A DNA stretch of 64,000 nt from an uncultured Lachnospiraceae bacterium. Lineage in GTDB: Bacteria; Bacillota; Clostridia; Lachnospirales; Lachnospiraceae. Position numbers and translations under genes: made by a program. Under the pieces are notes generated by a model, which worked only from the letters and a program-made list of their open reading frames with translations, was not told the origin of the DNA and searched no databases. The stretch lies in contig CAJUDM010000002.1 of the NCBI GenBank assembly GCA_910584915.1, positions 124,001 through 188,000 of the forward strand. The letters are read 5' to 3'. Below, piece by piece: positions 1 through 8,894 of this stretch (the first letter of the stretch is position 1; every line of letters starts with the position of its first letter).

Positions 1-1
1 G

Positions 2-1351
2 CTCTTTACACTGATGGGACAGGCGGGCTTACAGATTCCCGCCCTGGATCGGTCAGAACTCTCCGTATTTCGGGATGTCTATGCGGATATCGGAGACGAG
101 CAGAGCATCGAACAGAGTCTCTCAACCTTCTCGTCACATATGACAAACATCGTGCAGATACTGAAAAATGCCAGGGAGCACTCTCTCTGCCTCTTTGACG
201 AACTGGGAGCCGGCACGGATCCCACGGAGGGCGCCGCGCTCGCCATAGCCATCTTAAATTATCTGCACGAAAGAGGCATCCGCACTATGGCCACCACCCA
301 TTACAGTGAGCTGAAAGTTTACGCTCTGTCCACTGATTTTGTGGAAAACGCCTGCTGTGAATTCAATGTGGAGACACTCCGCCCCACCTACCGGCTTTTG
401 ATCGGCATTCCGGGCAAGAGCAACGCCTTTGCCATCTCCCGCAGGCTCGGGCTGCCGGAATATATCATTGACGCGGCGCGCGGACAGATCAGTGAAGAAA
501 AGGAAAGCTTTGAGGATCTGATCGCCGACCTCGAGAATAGCAAGGTTACGATCGAAAAGGAGGAGGCTGAGATCCGTTCTTACAGGGAAGAAATAGAAAC
601 CCTGAAAAAGAAACTCGAGTCCAAACAGGAAAAACTGGACGCTTCCAGGGAAAAGATCCTGCAGGAAGCCCACGCTCAGGCGAGAGATATCCTGCAGGAA
701 GCCAAGGACACGGCGGACGAGACCATACGCGCCTTCCAGAAGGCGGGACCCGGTGCCTCCATGAAAGAGCTCGAAGCCTCCAGGCAGAAGCTCCGCAGAC
801 AGATCGATGAAAAAAACAATAAAATCTCCATCAAAAACGATCCGAAGCCCCGGATCACAAAAAGCCTGAAGGCCTCAGACCTGAAACTGGGCGATTCCGT
901 CAAGATCCTCTCCATGGGGTTAAAGGGAACCGTGAGTTCCCTTCCCGACCATAAAGGCAGCCTGTTTGTACAGTGCGGTATCATCCGCACCCAGACAAAC
1001 ATAAATGATCTGATCCTGCTGCAGGAAGACGATGTGACCGGACTGTCAAACCGGAGAGCAGGAAGGACAGGCACCGGCAGCATGAAGATGAGCAAATCCC
1101 TCTCTGTCTCCACAGAGATCAACCTGTTGGGAATGACCACGGACGAGGCGCTGGCACAGCTTGACAAATATCTGGACGACGCTTACCTCGCCCATCTGCC
1201 AAGTGTCCGCATCGTGCACGGAAAGGGAACCGGCGCCCTGAGGAATGCTGTTCAACGACATCTGAAGCAGATCCGCTATGTGGAAAGCTTCCGGCTCGGA
1301 GAATTTGGAGAAGGTGACGCTGGTGTCACAATAGCGACTTTTAAAAAATAG
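2..1351 (+). CDS. mutS2: Endonuclease MutS2, 3' part (gene starts before the window)
   Basis: The reading frame is open from base 2, so this is the C-terminal part of a longer gene. Counting from the in-frame ATG at 14, the MutS-type ATPase core shows Walker B (LFDELGAGTDP, near residue 60) and the following ATTHYSELK motif. A long charged coiled-coil stretch follows (about 165-260), and a C-terminal Smr nuclease domain contains the VRIVHGKGTGALR signature (about 400). MutS2 proteins act on recombination intermediates or on collided ribosomes; the Smr domain is the nuclease or ribosome-binding part. The family assignment is firm. The N-terminal MutS domains and the Walker A site lie outside the window. 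Confidence 0.95.
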   Translation, partial: LFTLMGQAGLQIPALDRSELSVFRDVYADIGDEQSIEQSLSTFSSHMTNIVQILKNAREHSLCLFDELGAGTDPTEGAALAIAILNYLHERGIRTMATTHYSELKVYALSTDFVENACCEFNVETLRPTYRLLIGIPGKSNAFAISRRLGLPEYIIDAARGQISEEKESFEDLIADLENSKVTIEKEEAEIRSYREEIETLKKKLESKQEKLDASREKILQEAHAQARDILQEAKDTADETIRAFQKAGPGASMKELEASRQKLRRQIDEKNNKISIKNDPKPRITKSLKASDLKLGDSVKILSMGLKGTVSSLPDHKGSLFVQCGIIRTQTNINDLILLQEDDVTGLSNRRAGRTGTGSMKMSKSLSVSTEINLLGMTTDEALAQLDKYLDDAYLAHLPSVRIVHGKGTGALRNAVQRHLKQIRYVESFRLGEFGEGDAGVTIATFKK

Positions 1352-1428
1352 CAGACAGCGGAAGATTGCCGGTATGCACCCTAATAGCTGAAAAGATTCC
1401 GCAAAACTGAAATCACAGGAGGAATGCC

Positions 1429-2130
1429 ATGGCAGTCAAACAAAAAATTCTGATCGTAGACGATGACAACAATATTGCTGAACTGATCTCCCTGTATCTG
1501 ACAAAAGAGTGCTTCGAGACCATGATCGTAGGAGACGGCGAATCGGCTCTGACTGCCGTGGAAAGCTTTCGGCCAAACCTGATGCTGCTCGATCTGATGC
1601 TGCCGGGCATCGATGGATATCAGGTCTGCCGGGAGATACGCGCCAAGTCTTCCCTGCCCATTATCATGCTTTCGGCGAAAGGCGAGATCTTCGACAAAGT
1701 GCTGGGCCTGGAGATGGGCGCCGATGATTATATGGAGAAACCCTTTGATTCCAAGGAGCTGGTGGCGAGGGTGAAGGCTGTGCTTCGGCGCTATAAGCCC
1801 GTTATACAGACGGCCCCCGATCCGGACATCAAATGTGTGGAGTATCCCGACCTCGTGGTAAACCAGACCAACTATTCCGTCCTCTATAAAGGACATCCCG
1901 TGGAGATGCCGCCGAAGGAGTTAGAGCTTTTATATTTTCTCGCTTCCTCCCCAAACCACGTTTTCACAAGAGAACAGTTATTAGATCAGATCTGGGGATA
2001 CGAGTATATCGGCGATACAAGGACTGTGGACGTACATATCAAACGCCTCAGAGAAAAGATCAATGACCACGAGAGCTGGAAACTGGCAACGATCTGGGGA
2101 ATCGGCTACAAATTTGAGGTGAAAATTTAA
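1429..2130 (+). CDS. OmpR-family response regulator
   Basis: 233 residues: a receiver domain with the acidic pocket D11/D12, phospho-acceptor D55 (LLDLMLPGIDGYQ), S82 and K104, then a winged-helix DNA-binding domain with the GYEYIGDTRTVDVHIKRLR recognition segment. An AGGAGG site lies just before the ATG. The gene lies 52 bases upstream of a histidine kinase on the same strand, so the two form a classical two-component pair. The stimulus and target genes are not evident from the sequence. The pair is on the replication-lagging strand, unlike most neighbours. Confidence 0.93.
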   Translation: MAVKQKILIVDDDNNIAELISLYLTKECFETMIVGDGESALTAVESFRPNLMLLDLMLPGIDGYQVCREIRAKSSLPIIMLSAKGEIFDKVLGLEMGADDYMEKPFDSKELVARVKAVLRRYKPVIQTAPDPDIKCVEYPDLVVNQTNYSVLYKGHPVEMPPKELELLYFLASSPNHVFTREQLLDQIWGYEYIGDTRTVDVHIKRLREKINDHESWKLATIWGIGYKFEVKI

Positions 2131-2182
2131 AAATAATCACAATATATACATAAACACGACAGACGGCTAAGGAGGCCGGAGC

Positions 2183-3601
2183 ATGAGAAAAACCCTCTAT
2201 CTGAAATTCATACTCGCCTATCTGATCTTCGGCTTCTTCGGTTTTGTCGTCGTCGCCACCTTTGTGTCCAATATGACGCTGGACCACATCAAAAAAAATC
2301 ATGCGGAGTCCCTGTACAAGGAGGCGATCCAGATCGCCAACACCTACGCGTCCGACCTTTACAAAAACCGCACTTCCCTGGACACCGTGAAAAATCAGAT
2401 CGACGCCCTTGCCGTTTACATGAACAGCACCATCTGGATCATCAATCCTTCCGGGCGTATGGTGTTAGACTCCTCCAACCCTCTTGATATCGAAAAAGAG
2501 ATTGTCATCGAAAATTTTGATTCCACGGCGGCCGCAGGTTCCTACTATACTGTGGGAACATTTTTCGGTCACTATCAGGAGGATATGCTCAGTGTATTCG
2601 CACCCATCACTTACAATTACAGAGTGCAGGGCTATGTGGTCATCCATATGTCCATGGCCTCGATCAAGCAGGAGGCAAACAGCTTTTTAAATATATCCTA
2701 TATCATGCTGCTCATTCTGTTTGTGCTGTCGCTGATCATTCTGATCTTTTTCACGGAGATCGTCTACATCCCGTTAAAAAAGATCATTTCCGCCACGGAG
2801 CAGTACGCCTCCGGCAATATGCACTATGAATTCACCGTGGAAAGCGCGGACGAGATGGGATACCTCGCAGCTTCTCTGAATTATATGGCAAGCGAGATCG
2901 CCCGCGCCGAAGATAACCAGAAAAAATTTGTGGCAAATGTCTCCCACGACTTCCGCTCCCCGCTCACTTCTATCCGCGGATATCTGGAAGCCATGATCGA
3001 CGGCACGGTTCCGCCCGAGTTGTATGAAAAGTACTTTAACATCGTGCTGAATGAGACCGACCGCCTGAAAAAGCTGACAGATTCCCTGCTGACACTGAAC
3101 AATTTAAATACAAAGGGCGTATATCTGGAAAAATCCATCTTTGACCTGAACGCAACGATCAGAAACACCGCCGCTACCTTTGAGGGCGTCTGCAGAAATA
3201 AATCTGTCGCTATCGAACTGGTGCTGACCGGCGAAACCATGCCCGTGGACGCCGACATGGGAAAGATCCAGCAGGTGCTCTACAACATCCTGGACAATGC
3301 CATCAAATTCAGTCCGCAGGACTCCATCATCAAAATAGAGACGACCGAAAAGAAAAACAAGGTCTTCATCTCCATCAAGGACAGAGGTATCGGCATTCCC
3401 AAAGAAGATTTAAAGCTGATCTGGGATCGCTTTTACAAGTCCGATCTCTCCCGCGGCAAGGACAAAAAGGGCACAGGCCTTGGTCTGTCCATCACAAAGG
3501 AGATCATCATGGCGCACGGCGAACATATCAATGTGATCAGCACTGTCGGCGTCGGCACAGAGTTCATCTTTTCGCTCCCTGTGGCGGAAGAGGAGGAATG
3601 A
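2183..3601 (+). CDS. Membrane sensor histidine kinase, partner of the OmpR regulator
   Basis: 472 residues. Transmembrane segment 1 is at about 9-29 and segment 2 at about 171-192, enclosing an extracytoplasmic sensor region of roughly 140 residues. A HAMP segment follows, then the HisKA motif with H255 (FVANVSHDFRSPLTSIRGY), then a HATPase domain with N box (NILDNAIKFS), DRGIGIP and GTGLGLSI motifs. AAGGAGG precedes the start. Architecture is that of a PhoR/ResE-like kinase with an extracellular PAS-like sensor. It should phosphorylate the upstream regulator; the ligand is unknown. Confidence 0.93.
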   Translation: MRKTLYLKFILAYLIFGFFGFVVVATFVSNMTLDHIKKNHAESLYKEAIQIANTYASDLYKNRTSLDTVKNQIDALAVYMNSTIWIINPSGRMVLDSSNPLDIEKEIVIENFDSTAAAGSYYTVGTFFGHYQEDMLSVFAPITYNYRVQGYVVIHMSMASIKQEANSFLNISYIMLLILFVLSLIILIFFTEIVYIPLKKIISATEQYASGNMHYEFTVESADEMGYLAASLNYMASEIARAEDNQKKFVANVSHDFRSPLTSIRGYLEAMIDGTVPPELYEKYFNIVLNETDRLKKLTDSLLTLNNLNTKGVYLEKSIFDLNATIRNTAATFEGVCRNKSVAIELVLTGETMPVDADMGKIQQVLYNILDNAIKFSPQDSIIKIETTEKKNKVFISIKDRGIGIPKEDLKLIWDRFYKSDLSRGKDKKGTGLGLSITKEIIMAHGEHINVISTVGVGTEFIFSLPVAEEEE

Positions 3602-3739
3602 CTGTTACGGGTATTTTCGCGCCTCTGTCTCTTCTATAAAAAAACTGTCATATAAAAACTTCAGTCCTCTCACACCGGTGCAGATATCCAAAAACGCTTC
3701 CCTATGGCCTTTCAAGCTGTGGAAGAGACTGATTCCACC

Positions 3740-4627
3740 TCACAGCATTTGCTGAAAGATATCATTCTGAGGCGTCGCGATCCCGTGTTTTCTCCCCAAC
3801 TCACACACCAGCCTGCCAAACAGATCCACCTCTGTCTTTCGCCCCGCTTTCGTATCCTGACGCATGGAGGGCTCCCCGTCCGGCGAGAGCGTATCGATGA
3901 GGTTTGTCCAGTCCTCCAGCTCCCGCTCCGTCAGAGCGATCCCTTCCGCATTCGCGACCGCCATCGCCTCCCGCATTGCGGCGAGAAACTCCTCCCGGCG
4001 CTCTCCCCCTTTCTGGATTCCGCGATATCCCGTGGAATATGCCGCACAAGTCTGATTCGCCCCCACATTCAACATCCATTTGCTCCACTGTCTATGCAGA
4101 ATATCCTCCGGCACTTCACAGGCGATCCCTGCCCTGCCGCACAGTTCCTTCAGATCCTTTACGCTCTCACTATGTCTGTTATCCCTCTCTCCGAACACAA
4201 GGCATCCCGCTTTGGAGTAGCTGAGGCGATTGCCATCCCTGGTGGCGTCCATCCCCTGCGCCACGCAGTAGAGCAGATGTGCAGGATGCAGAAACTCCTC
4301 GATCAGCCCCTCCGAACTCACCCCGTTCAACAGGGAAATGACAACCGTATCTTTTCCGCAGGCGCCCGCCGTACTTTTCACCGCCTCCTCCAGGCTGTAG
4401 TATTTTGTGGCATAAATCAAAAGATCCACCACCGGCGCATCCTCCGCCTCCACATAAGTGAAGTCGCAGCGTTTCCCGTTGGAATACACCCCATCCTTCC
4501 GATACCGGTCAATCCGCTCCCCGTCGGCGAGCACATAGACATTCTCTCTGCCGAGCGCTTCCGACAATTTCTGCCCGAATAAGATTCCCAGAGCGCCGAG
4601 TCCTGCTATTCCTGCTGTTCGAATCAT
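3740..4627 (-). CDS. Ketopantoate reductase (ApbA/PanE) family protein
   Basis: 295 residues. It begins with a Rossmann dinucleotide-binding motif (GLGALG, residues 9-14) and has the PanE-type second domain (HRQWSKWMLNVGANQTCA). The classical role is NADPH-dependent reduction of 2-dehydropantoate to pantoate in coenzyme A synthesis, but family members act on other 2-oxoacids and no panB or panC is nearby, so the substrate is open. An upstream ATG exists at 4639. I prefer the ATG at 4627 because GGAG lies six bases before it, while the 4639 start has its purine run almost touching the codon. Convergent with the upstream kinase gene. Confidence 0.8.
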   Translation of the reverse strand: MIRTAGIAGLGALGILFGQKLSEALGRENVYVLADGERIDRYRKDGVYSNGKRCDFTYVEAEDAPVVDLLIYATKYYSLEEAVKSTAGACGKDTVVISLLNGVSSEGLIEEFLHPAHLLYCVAQGMDATRDGNRLSYSKAGCLVFGERDNRHSESVKDLKELCGRAGIACEVPEDILHRQWSKWMLNVGANQTCAAYSTGYRGIQKGGERREEFLAAMREAMAVANAEGIALTERELEDWTNLIDTLSPDGEPSMRQDTKAGRKTEVDLFGRLVCELGRKHGIATPQNDIFQQML

Positions 4628-4717
4628 AGTTTTCTCCATTTCCTTTGTTTGTTTTGTTTATAGGTATGTTTTATCATATTTCTGAGAGATTTTCTATAAA
4701 ATATTATTTTGTTATCG

Positions 4718-5923
4718 TTATTGATCCTCCCGCGAAATCTCTCTGCGATACCATATTCCCCCCACTGTCACCGTCGCCAGAAGCAAAATCCCGCCCAGCA
4801 GATAAAATGTCACATTCACGCCACAGCGGTCTCCCAAAATGCCTGTCACCGGACTCGCCGCCACCATCAGCACGGAGTAGAGCATACTGTCCACACTGAC
4901 CAGCGTAGCCCTGTGGTCGCTGGTAAAGTCTCTGTTTACATTTTCACTGACCTTGATCTCAGAAAACCCTTCACAGCCGCGCGCAAGGCACGCTCCAAAC
5001 AGTACGATGACAAGCGCATGACTCCCCACAAGACAGGTCCCGATACCGCTTATCACGCCGCAGACAAGCAATGCCTTCGCCAGTCTGTGCTCATTTTCAG
5101 CGGCGATCCTCGTCCCGACCGCTCCCGCCAGAGGAATCACCAGCATTGGAATACCGATAAAGCTCTTCGGCCAGCCGCAGTTTACAAGATGCTCCTGCAG
5201 ATACATCATGATCAGGTAGCAGGGACAGGCGAGTGCCGCATTCGCAAGCAGTTTGCACATGGTTCCGGGATTCTTTTTTATAAAAACACCCGTCTCCCTG
5301 ATATGCTGCCTCCAGCGCCTCCCGAGTTCCCGCTTTAGGTGATCCCCCCGTGTCCTCTGCTTCTGTGTCACCTGCGGCTCCTTTACCCCGGACACACAGA
5401 GGATCGTAAACAGATACAGGCCTGCCATGATATAATAAGTATACCGGTATCCGATCAGGATCGCAATCGGGCTGAATGCGCAGGAGAACGCGCTCGATAC
5501 CCTGGCGATCATGCTGAAGTTCGCCCACACTTTTTTGTACCGCTCCTCACAACCCGCCTCCAGCAGACTGTCATAGACTAACGCTTCCTGCGTCCCGGAC
5601 GCCATATTCAGGCTCAGTGCGGAAAAGATCATGCCACAGTAGACAAATCCGATGAAACCGTCGAGCGTCATAAAGACAGCCGAACAGATCCCAAGCGCGC
5701 CCGACAGCAGGATCGTGCGCTTTCTTCCGAAAAGATCCGCCGCCATACCGCTCGGCACCTCAAAGACCATGCTTGTGACATGGTAGATCCCCTCCGCAAT
5801 GCCGACCTGCGCCAGAGAAAATCCTCGCTCCAGCAAAAAAATAACCCAGACAGCGTCCACCATGCGGAAAGCGAGCGCCGCCTCATAAAGGTACATCAGT
5901 ACCGTCTGTCTCTTTATATTCAT
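4718..5923 (-). CDS. MFS family transporter
   Basis: About 401 residues with roughly 12 hydrophobic segments. The loop after helix 2 carries the MFS signature (GMAADLFGRKRTILL). The protein starts MNIKRQTVLMYLYEAALAF. The frame is open 43 codons further upstream to an ATG at 6052, but AGAGG lies eight bases before the ATG at 5923 and the family-like sequence begins there. The substrate cannot be read from the sequence; sugar or drug export is possible. A consensus promoter about 300 bases upstream (6215-6243) probably drives it. Confidence 0.85.
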   Translation of the reverse strand: MNIKRQTVLMYLYEAALAFRMVDAVWVIFLLERGFSLAQVGIAEGIYHVTSMVFEVPSGMAADLFGRKRTILLSGALGICSAVFMTLDGFIGFVYCGMIFSALSLNMASGTQEALVYDSLLEAGCEERYKKVWANFSMIARVSSAFSCAFSPIAILIGYRYTYYIMAGLYLFTILCVSGVKEPQVTQKQRTRGDHLKRELGRRWRQHIRETGVFIKKNPGTMCKLLANAALACPCYLIMMYLQEHLVNCGWPKSFIGIPMLVIPLAGAVGTRIAAENEHRLAKALLVCGVISGIGTCLVGSHALVIVLFGACLARGCEGFSEIKVSENVNRDFTSDHRATLVSVDSMLYSVLMVAASPVTGILGDRCGVNVTFYLLGGILLLATVTVGGIWYRREISREDQ

Positions 5924-6077
5924 AATAAACCTCTTCTCATTCTGCCTGCAAAAACTTATAACCAGATGACAGAACCGGCCGATACAGGCAAAAACAGACT
6001 CCGACGAAACGGCAAGCCACTCTTGTTTTGTCAGTATCACCCATTTCCGCATATTGGAAAAAGTTTCGTTGTCATTA

Positions 6078-6191
6078 TCAATTAACTAACGGAATAATCG
6101 CCCCGAAAAGGGCATAAAGATAGCCTGAAAGAATCAAATGTTTCCTTTGAATTTGAAAATTACACGATTTTTCCAGTTCATGATTTTTCAT
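6078..6191 (-). CDS. Possible 37-residue small membrane-associated protein or leader
   Basis: A short frame from ATG 6191 to TGA 6078, lying between a consensus promoter and the MFS gene. The polar N-terminal half is followed by a hydrophobic stretch (HLILSGYLYALFGAII). The purine run AGGAG almost abuts this ATG. It is better spaced for an overlapping second ATG at about 6182, which encodes a 15-residue peptide (MNWKNRVIFKFKGNI). Either could be a leader peptide for the transporter or a remnant. No family recognised. This is most of what the 357-base gap 5924-6280 holds. Confidence 0.3.
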   Translation of the reverse strand: MKNHELEKSCNFQIQRKHLILSGYLYALFGAIIPLVN

Positions 6192-6214
6192 CTCCTGATA
6201 CTAAGACTGAATTT

Positions 6215-6243
6215 ATGATAGCACCAGGTCCTTGTCCTGTCAA
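6215..6243 (-). promoter_or_regulatory. Sigma-A type promoter upstream of the MFS gene
   Basis: On the minus strand TTGACA (6243-6238) is followed after 17 bases by TATCAT (6220-6215). Transcription would start near 6207 and run through the small frame at 6191-6078 into the MFS gene, giving an unusually long leader of about 285 bases. Confidence 0.6.
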
Positions 6244-6280
6244 TACGGTTCAAATATTTGAAGGGAAAAATTAGCAAAAG

Positions 6281-6778
6281 TTAAGGCATCTTCCACTGCA
6301 GCCGGTGCAGTTCCCCTTCCCGCCGCATTCCCGCAAAATCATTCTGCCGGAGAGCCTCATACAGCACGATCGCCACCGAATTGGAGAGGTTCAGCGAGCG
6401 GATATCATTAAGCATCGGAATGCGGATACAGTCCTGTTCATGATCCACCAGGATCTCCTCCGGAATCCCTCCGCTCTCCTTTCCGAACATAATGTAATCA
6501 TCCATACCGAAGTCCGCCTCCGTATAAACCCTTTTCGCCTTGGTAGTGGCAAACCATATCTTTACGCCCGGATGCTTTTCCAAAAATTCGTTGTAATTGA
6601 TATACCTCGTCACATCAAGGCTGTCCCAGTAGTCCATCCCGGCGCGCTTAATGGATCTCTCATCCAGCCTGAAGCCAAGCGGCTCGATCAGATGCAGGCT
6701 GCTTCCCGAAGCCACACAGGTTCTGCCGATATTTCCTGTATTCGCCGGTATCTCCGGCTGGTGTAATATAATATGCAT
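6281..6778 (-). CDS. trmL: tRNA (cytidine(34)-2'-O)-methyltransferase TrmL
   Basis: 165 residues, the usual length for TrmL (YibK), a small SPOUT methyltransferase that 2'-O-methylates the wobble base of leucine tRNAs. It opens with the family signature MHIILHQPEIPANTGNIGRT and has the GKESGGIPEEIL and LNLSNSVAIVLYEALRQ motifs of the knotted SAM site. AGGAG lies eight bases before the ATG. It is downstream of the aminotransferase and separated from it by a terminator hairpin. Confidence 0.95.
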   Translation of the reverse strand: MHIILHQPEIPANTGNIGRTCVASGSSLHLIEPLGFRLDERSIKRAGMDYWDSLDVTRYINYNEFLEKHPGVKIWFATTKAKRVYTEADFGMDDYIMFGKESGGIPEEILVDHEQDCIRIPMLNDIRSLNLSNSVAIVLYEALRQNDFAGMRREGELHRLQWKMP

Positions 6779-6941
6779 CGTCTATGCTCCTGTCTTTCTT
6801 TCCTTATCTCTGTCTTTATTCCTGTGGGCAATGAGCCGGGCGCTGTTGTTTGCGGGTGCGGGCTTTGACTGCAGGATAATAACCGGCATCTGTGCACTGT
6901 GTGACTGCTCTATGCCGGCTGATGCCATCTTACAGTCAAAA

Positions 6942-6976
6942 GAGCCGGATCCCGCACATTTTCAGGATCCCGGCTC
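6942..6976 (-). terminator. Terminator after the aminotransferase gene
   Basis: Arms GAGCCGGATCC (6942-6952) and GGATCCCGGCTC (6965-6976) pair with one bulge. On the minus strand the hairpin is followed by TTTTGACT. It ends the lrp-aminotransferase transcript before trmL. The rest of the 261-base gap 6779-7039 shows nothing else recognisable. Confidence 0.6.
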
Positions 6977-7039
6977 CTTTGCATCTTTCTTCTGTACTTT
7001 AATAATATACAGCTTTTTACACAGTGATCCTGCAGCCGC

Positions 7040-8212
7040 TCACTGCTGTTCCTTTCTCAGCCTCTCCACAAAATCCCTGATCCGCCCGATCGCTATCTTC
7101 AGATTTTCCAGCGAGTACGCATAGGATATCCTCAAAAACCCTTCTCCGCACGCACCGAATGCCGTCCCCGGCACGACAGCCACCTTTTCTTCCCTCAGAA
7201 GCCTTGTGGCAAACTCATCGCTGGTCATGCCAAATTCTTTGATAGAAGGGAATATGTAGAACGCGCCGAAAGGCTCAAAGCACTCCAGCCCCATCTCCCG
7301 GAAAGCATGTACCAGATAACGGCGGCGCTGATTGTACGCCTCCCGCATCTCCTGCACATCCTCATCCCCGTTTTTAAGCGCTTCCACCGCCGCATACTGG
7401 CTGGTGGTCGGCGCGCACATGATCGCGTACTGGTGTACTTTCAGCATCTGTTCGATGATATCCGCAGGTCCGCAGGCATAGCCGAGACGCCACCCTGTCA
7501 TCGCATATGCTTTGGAAAATCCGTTGATCAGGATCGTCCGCTCCTGCATGCCGGGCATCTGGGCGATGGAAATATGTTTCTCTTTATAAGTCAGCTCCGC
7601 GTATATCTCATCGGACATCACAAAAATATCCTTCTCAATGCAGACCCTTGCGATCTCCTGCAGATCTTTCTCCTCCAGGATCGCACCTGTCGGATTGTTC
7701 GGGAACGGCAGCACCAGGATCTTGGTTTTCTCGGTGATCGCGTCAAGCAGTTCCTGTGCCGTCAGACGGAACTCGTTCTCCTCCTTCAAGTTGATGATCA
7801 CAGGTACACCGCCCGCCAGAATCACACAGGGTTCATAGGAGACATAACTCGGCTGAGGGATCAGCACTTCCTCCCCCGGGTTCAGCATAACGCGCATGCC
7901 GATATCGATCGCCTCGGAGCCCCCCACCGTGATCAGAACCTGCTTCATCGCGTCATATTCCAGATTCTGGCGCCGTTTCAGATAATTGGCGATCTCCTGC
8001 CTTAACTCCTTCAATCCCGAATTGGACGTATAAAAGGTCCGTCCCTTCTCCAGCGAATAGATGCCCTCATCGCGGATGTGCCAGGGCGTGTCAAAATCCG
8101 GCTCGCCCACGCCCAGAGAGATCGCATCCGGCATCTCGCTCACAATATCAAAAAATTTCCGGATACCCGAAAACGGGATATCCACTACCTTTTCAGCCAA
8201 CGGATTTCTCAT
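7040..8212 (-). CDS. PLP-dependent class I/II aminotransferase
   Basis: 390 residues of fold-type I aminotransferase. Visible landmarks are the NNPTG motif (172-176), D201 and Y204 contacting the cofactor, the Schiff-base K234 in FSKAYAMTGWRLG, and the C-terminal LRISYA arginine that binds the substrate carboxylate. Closest in character to the PatA/aspartate aminotransferase subgroup; the amino donor is not certain. The start overlaps the stop of the upstream Lrp gene by four bases, so the two are translationally coupled, and the regulator probably responds to an amino acid linked to this enzyme. Confidence 0.9.
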   Translation of the reverse strand: MRNPLAEKVVDIPFSGIRKFFDIVSEMPDAISLGVGEPDFDTPWHIRDEGIYSLEKGRTFYTSNSGLKELRQEIANYLKRRQNLEYDAMKQVLITVGGSEAIDIGMRVMLNPGEEVLIPQPSYVSYEPCVILAGGVPVIINLKEENEFRLTAQELLDAITEKTKILVLPFPNNPTGAILEEKDLQEIARVCIEKDIFVMSDEIYAELTYKEKHISIAQMPGMQERTILINGFSKAYAMTGWRLGYACGPADIIEQMLKVHQYAIMCAPTTSQYAAVEALKNGDEDVQEMREAYNQRRRYLVHAFREMGLECFEPFGAFYIFPSIKEFGMTSDEFATRLLREEKVAVVPGTAFGACGEGFLRISYAYSLENLKIAIGRIRDFVERLRKEQQ

Positions 8213-8691
8213 GGTGTCACCTTCTCTCTTGTATCTTCATATTTCTTTTCCAGGATCGTGCCATGGTCCTTATACTTTTTCAGAATGAAATGTGTAGCCG
8301 TACTGATCACTGTATCCAGTGTGGACAGTTTATCCGACACAAACGCTGACACCTCCCTGAGTGTTTTTCCCTCCAGGGATACCAGCAGGTCATAGCCGCC
8401 GGAGATCAGGTAAACCGCATTTACCTCGGGATATTTATAGATCCTCTCCGCAATATTGTCAAACCCCTGCCCTCTCTGAGGCGTTACACGAACCTCGATC
8501 AACGCGGACACCTTCTCGACGCCTACCTTGTCCCAGTCGATCATCGTATGATAACCGCAGATTACGCCCTCCTGCTCACATTTCTGCAGTTCCTCGATGA
8601 TAACCGCCTCTTCCACACCCAAAATAACCGCCAGCTCTTTTAATTCAATACGGCTGTTCCTCTCAATGATCTTTAATAACTGCTCTCTCAT
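8209..8691 (-). CDS. Lrp/AsnC family transcriptional regulator
   Basis: 160 residues: N-terminal helix-turn-helix (about 1-50, IIERNSRIELKELAVILG) followed by the RAM/AsnC ligand-binding domain (about 65-150). These proteins sense amino acids and form octamers or hexadecamers on DNA. It precedes and overlaps the aminotransferase gene, the arrangement expected for a local regulator of that operon. A purine-rich AAGGAA run precedes the ATG. Confidence 0.9.
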   Translation of the reverse strand: MREQLLKIIERNSRIELKELAVILGVEEAVIIEELQKCEQEGVICGYHTMIDWDKVGVEKVSALIEVRVTPQRGQGFDNIAERIYKYPEVNAVYLISGGYDLLVSLEGKTLREVSAFVSDKLSTLDTVISTATHFILKKYKDHGTILEKKYEDTREKVTP

Positions 8692-8714
8692 ATCCGTTCC
8701 TTTCCTCTCCTTTT

Positions 8715-8894
8715 TTAATCAATCTTTTTTCGCTGTTTATACACATAATGCATAATGACTGCCGCACAAAGTATCATGACGGTCCCGCATACGATCATAT
8801 CTGTCACCGTTATGCTGTTTTTAATCCCTCTGTCTGACAGATACCAGATGCATCCGCCTAAAACGATCATTGCAATATGAAACAGTGTTCTCAT
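8715..8894 (-). CDS. Small two-helix membrane protein
   Basis: 59 residues starting MRTLFHIAMIVLGG. There are two predicted transmembrane helices (about 4-18 and 30-48), each followed by charged residues, ending KQRKKID. The start lies inside the 3' end of the AIR-synthase-like gene in another frame; a frame open to 8954 is possible, but its extra N-terminus only mirrors the overlapping gene. No family recognised. Ribosome-site support is weak (GGGAAG about 13 bases away). Confidence 0.5.
   Translation of the reverse strand: MRTLFHIAMIVLGGCIWYLSDRGIKNSITVTDMIVCGTVMILCAAVIMHYVYKQRKKID

Noticed and set aside
3704..4582. Long plus-strand open frame of 292 codons
   Set aside because: It is the antisense of the ketopantoate-reductase-like gene, has no ribosome site and an Arg/His/Pro-rich translation typical of a shadow frame.
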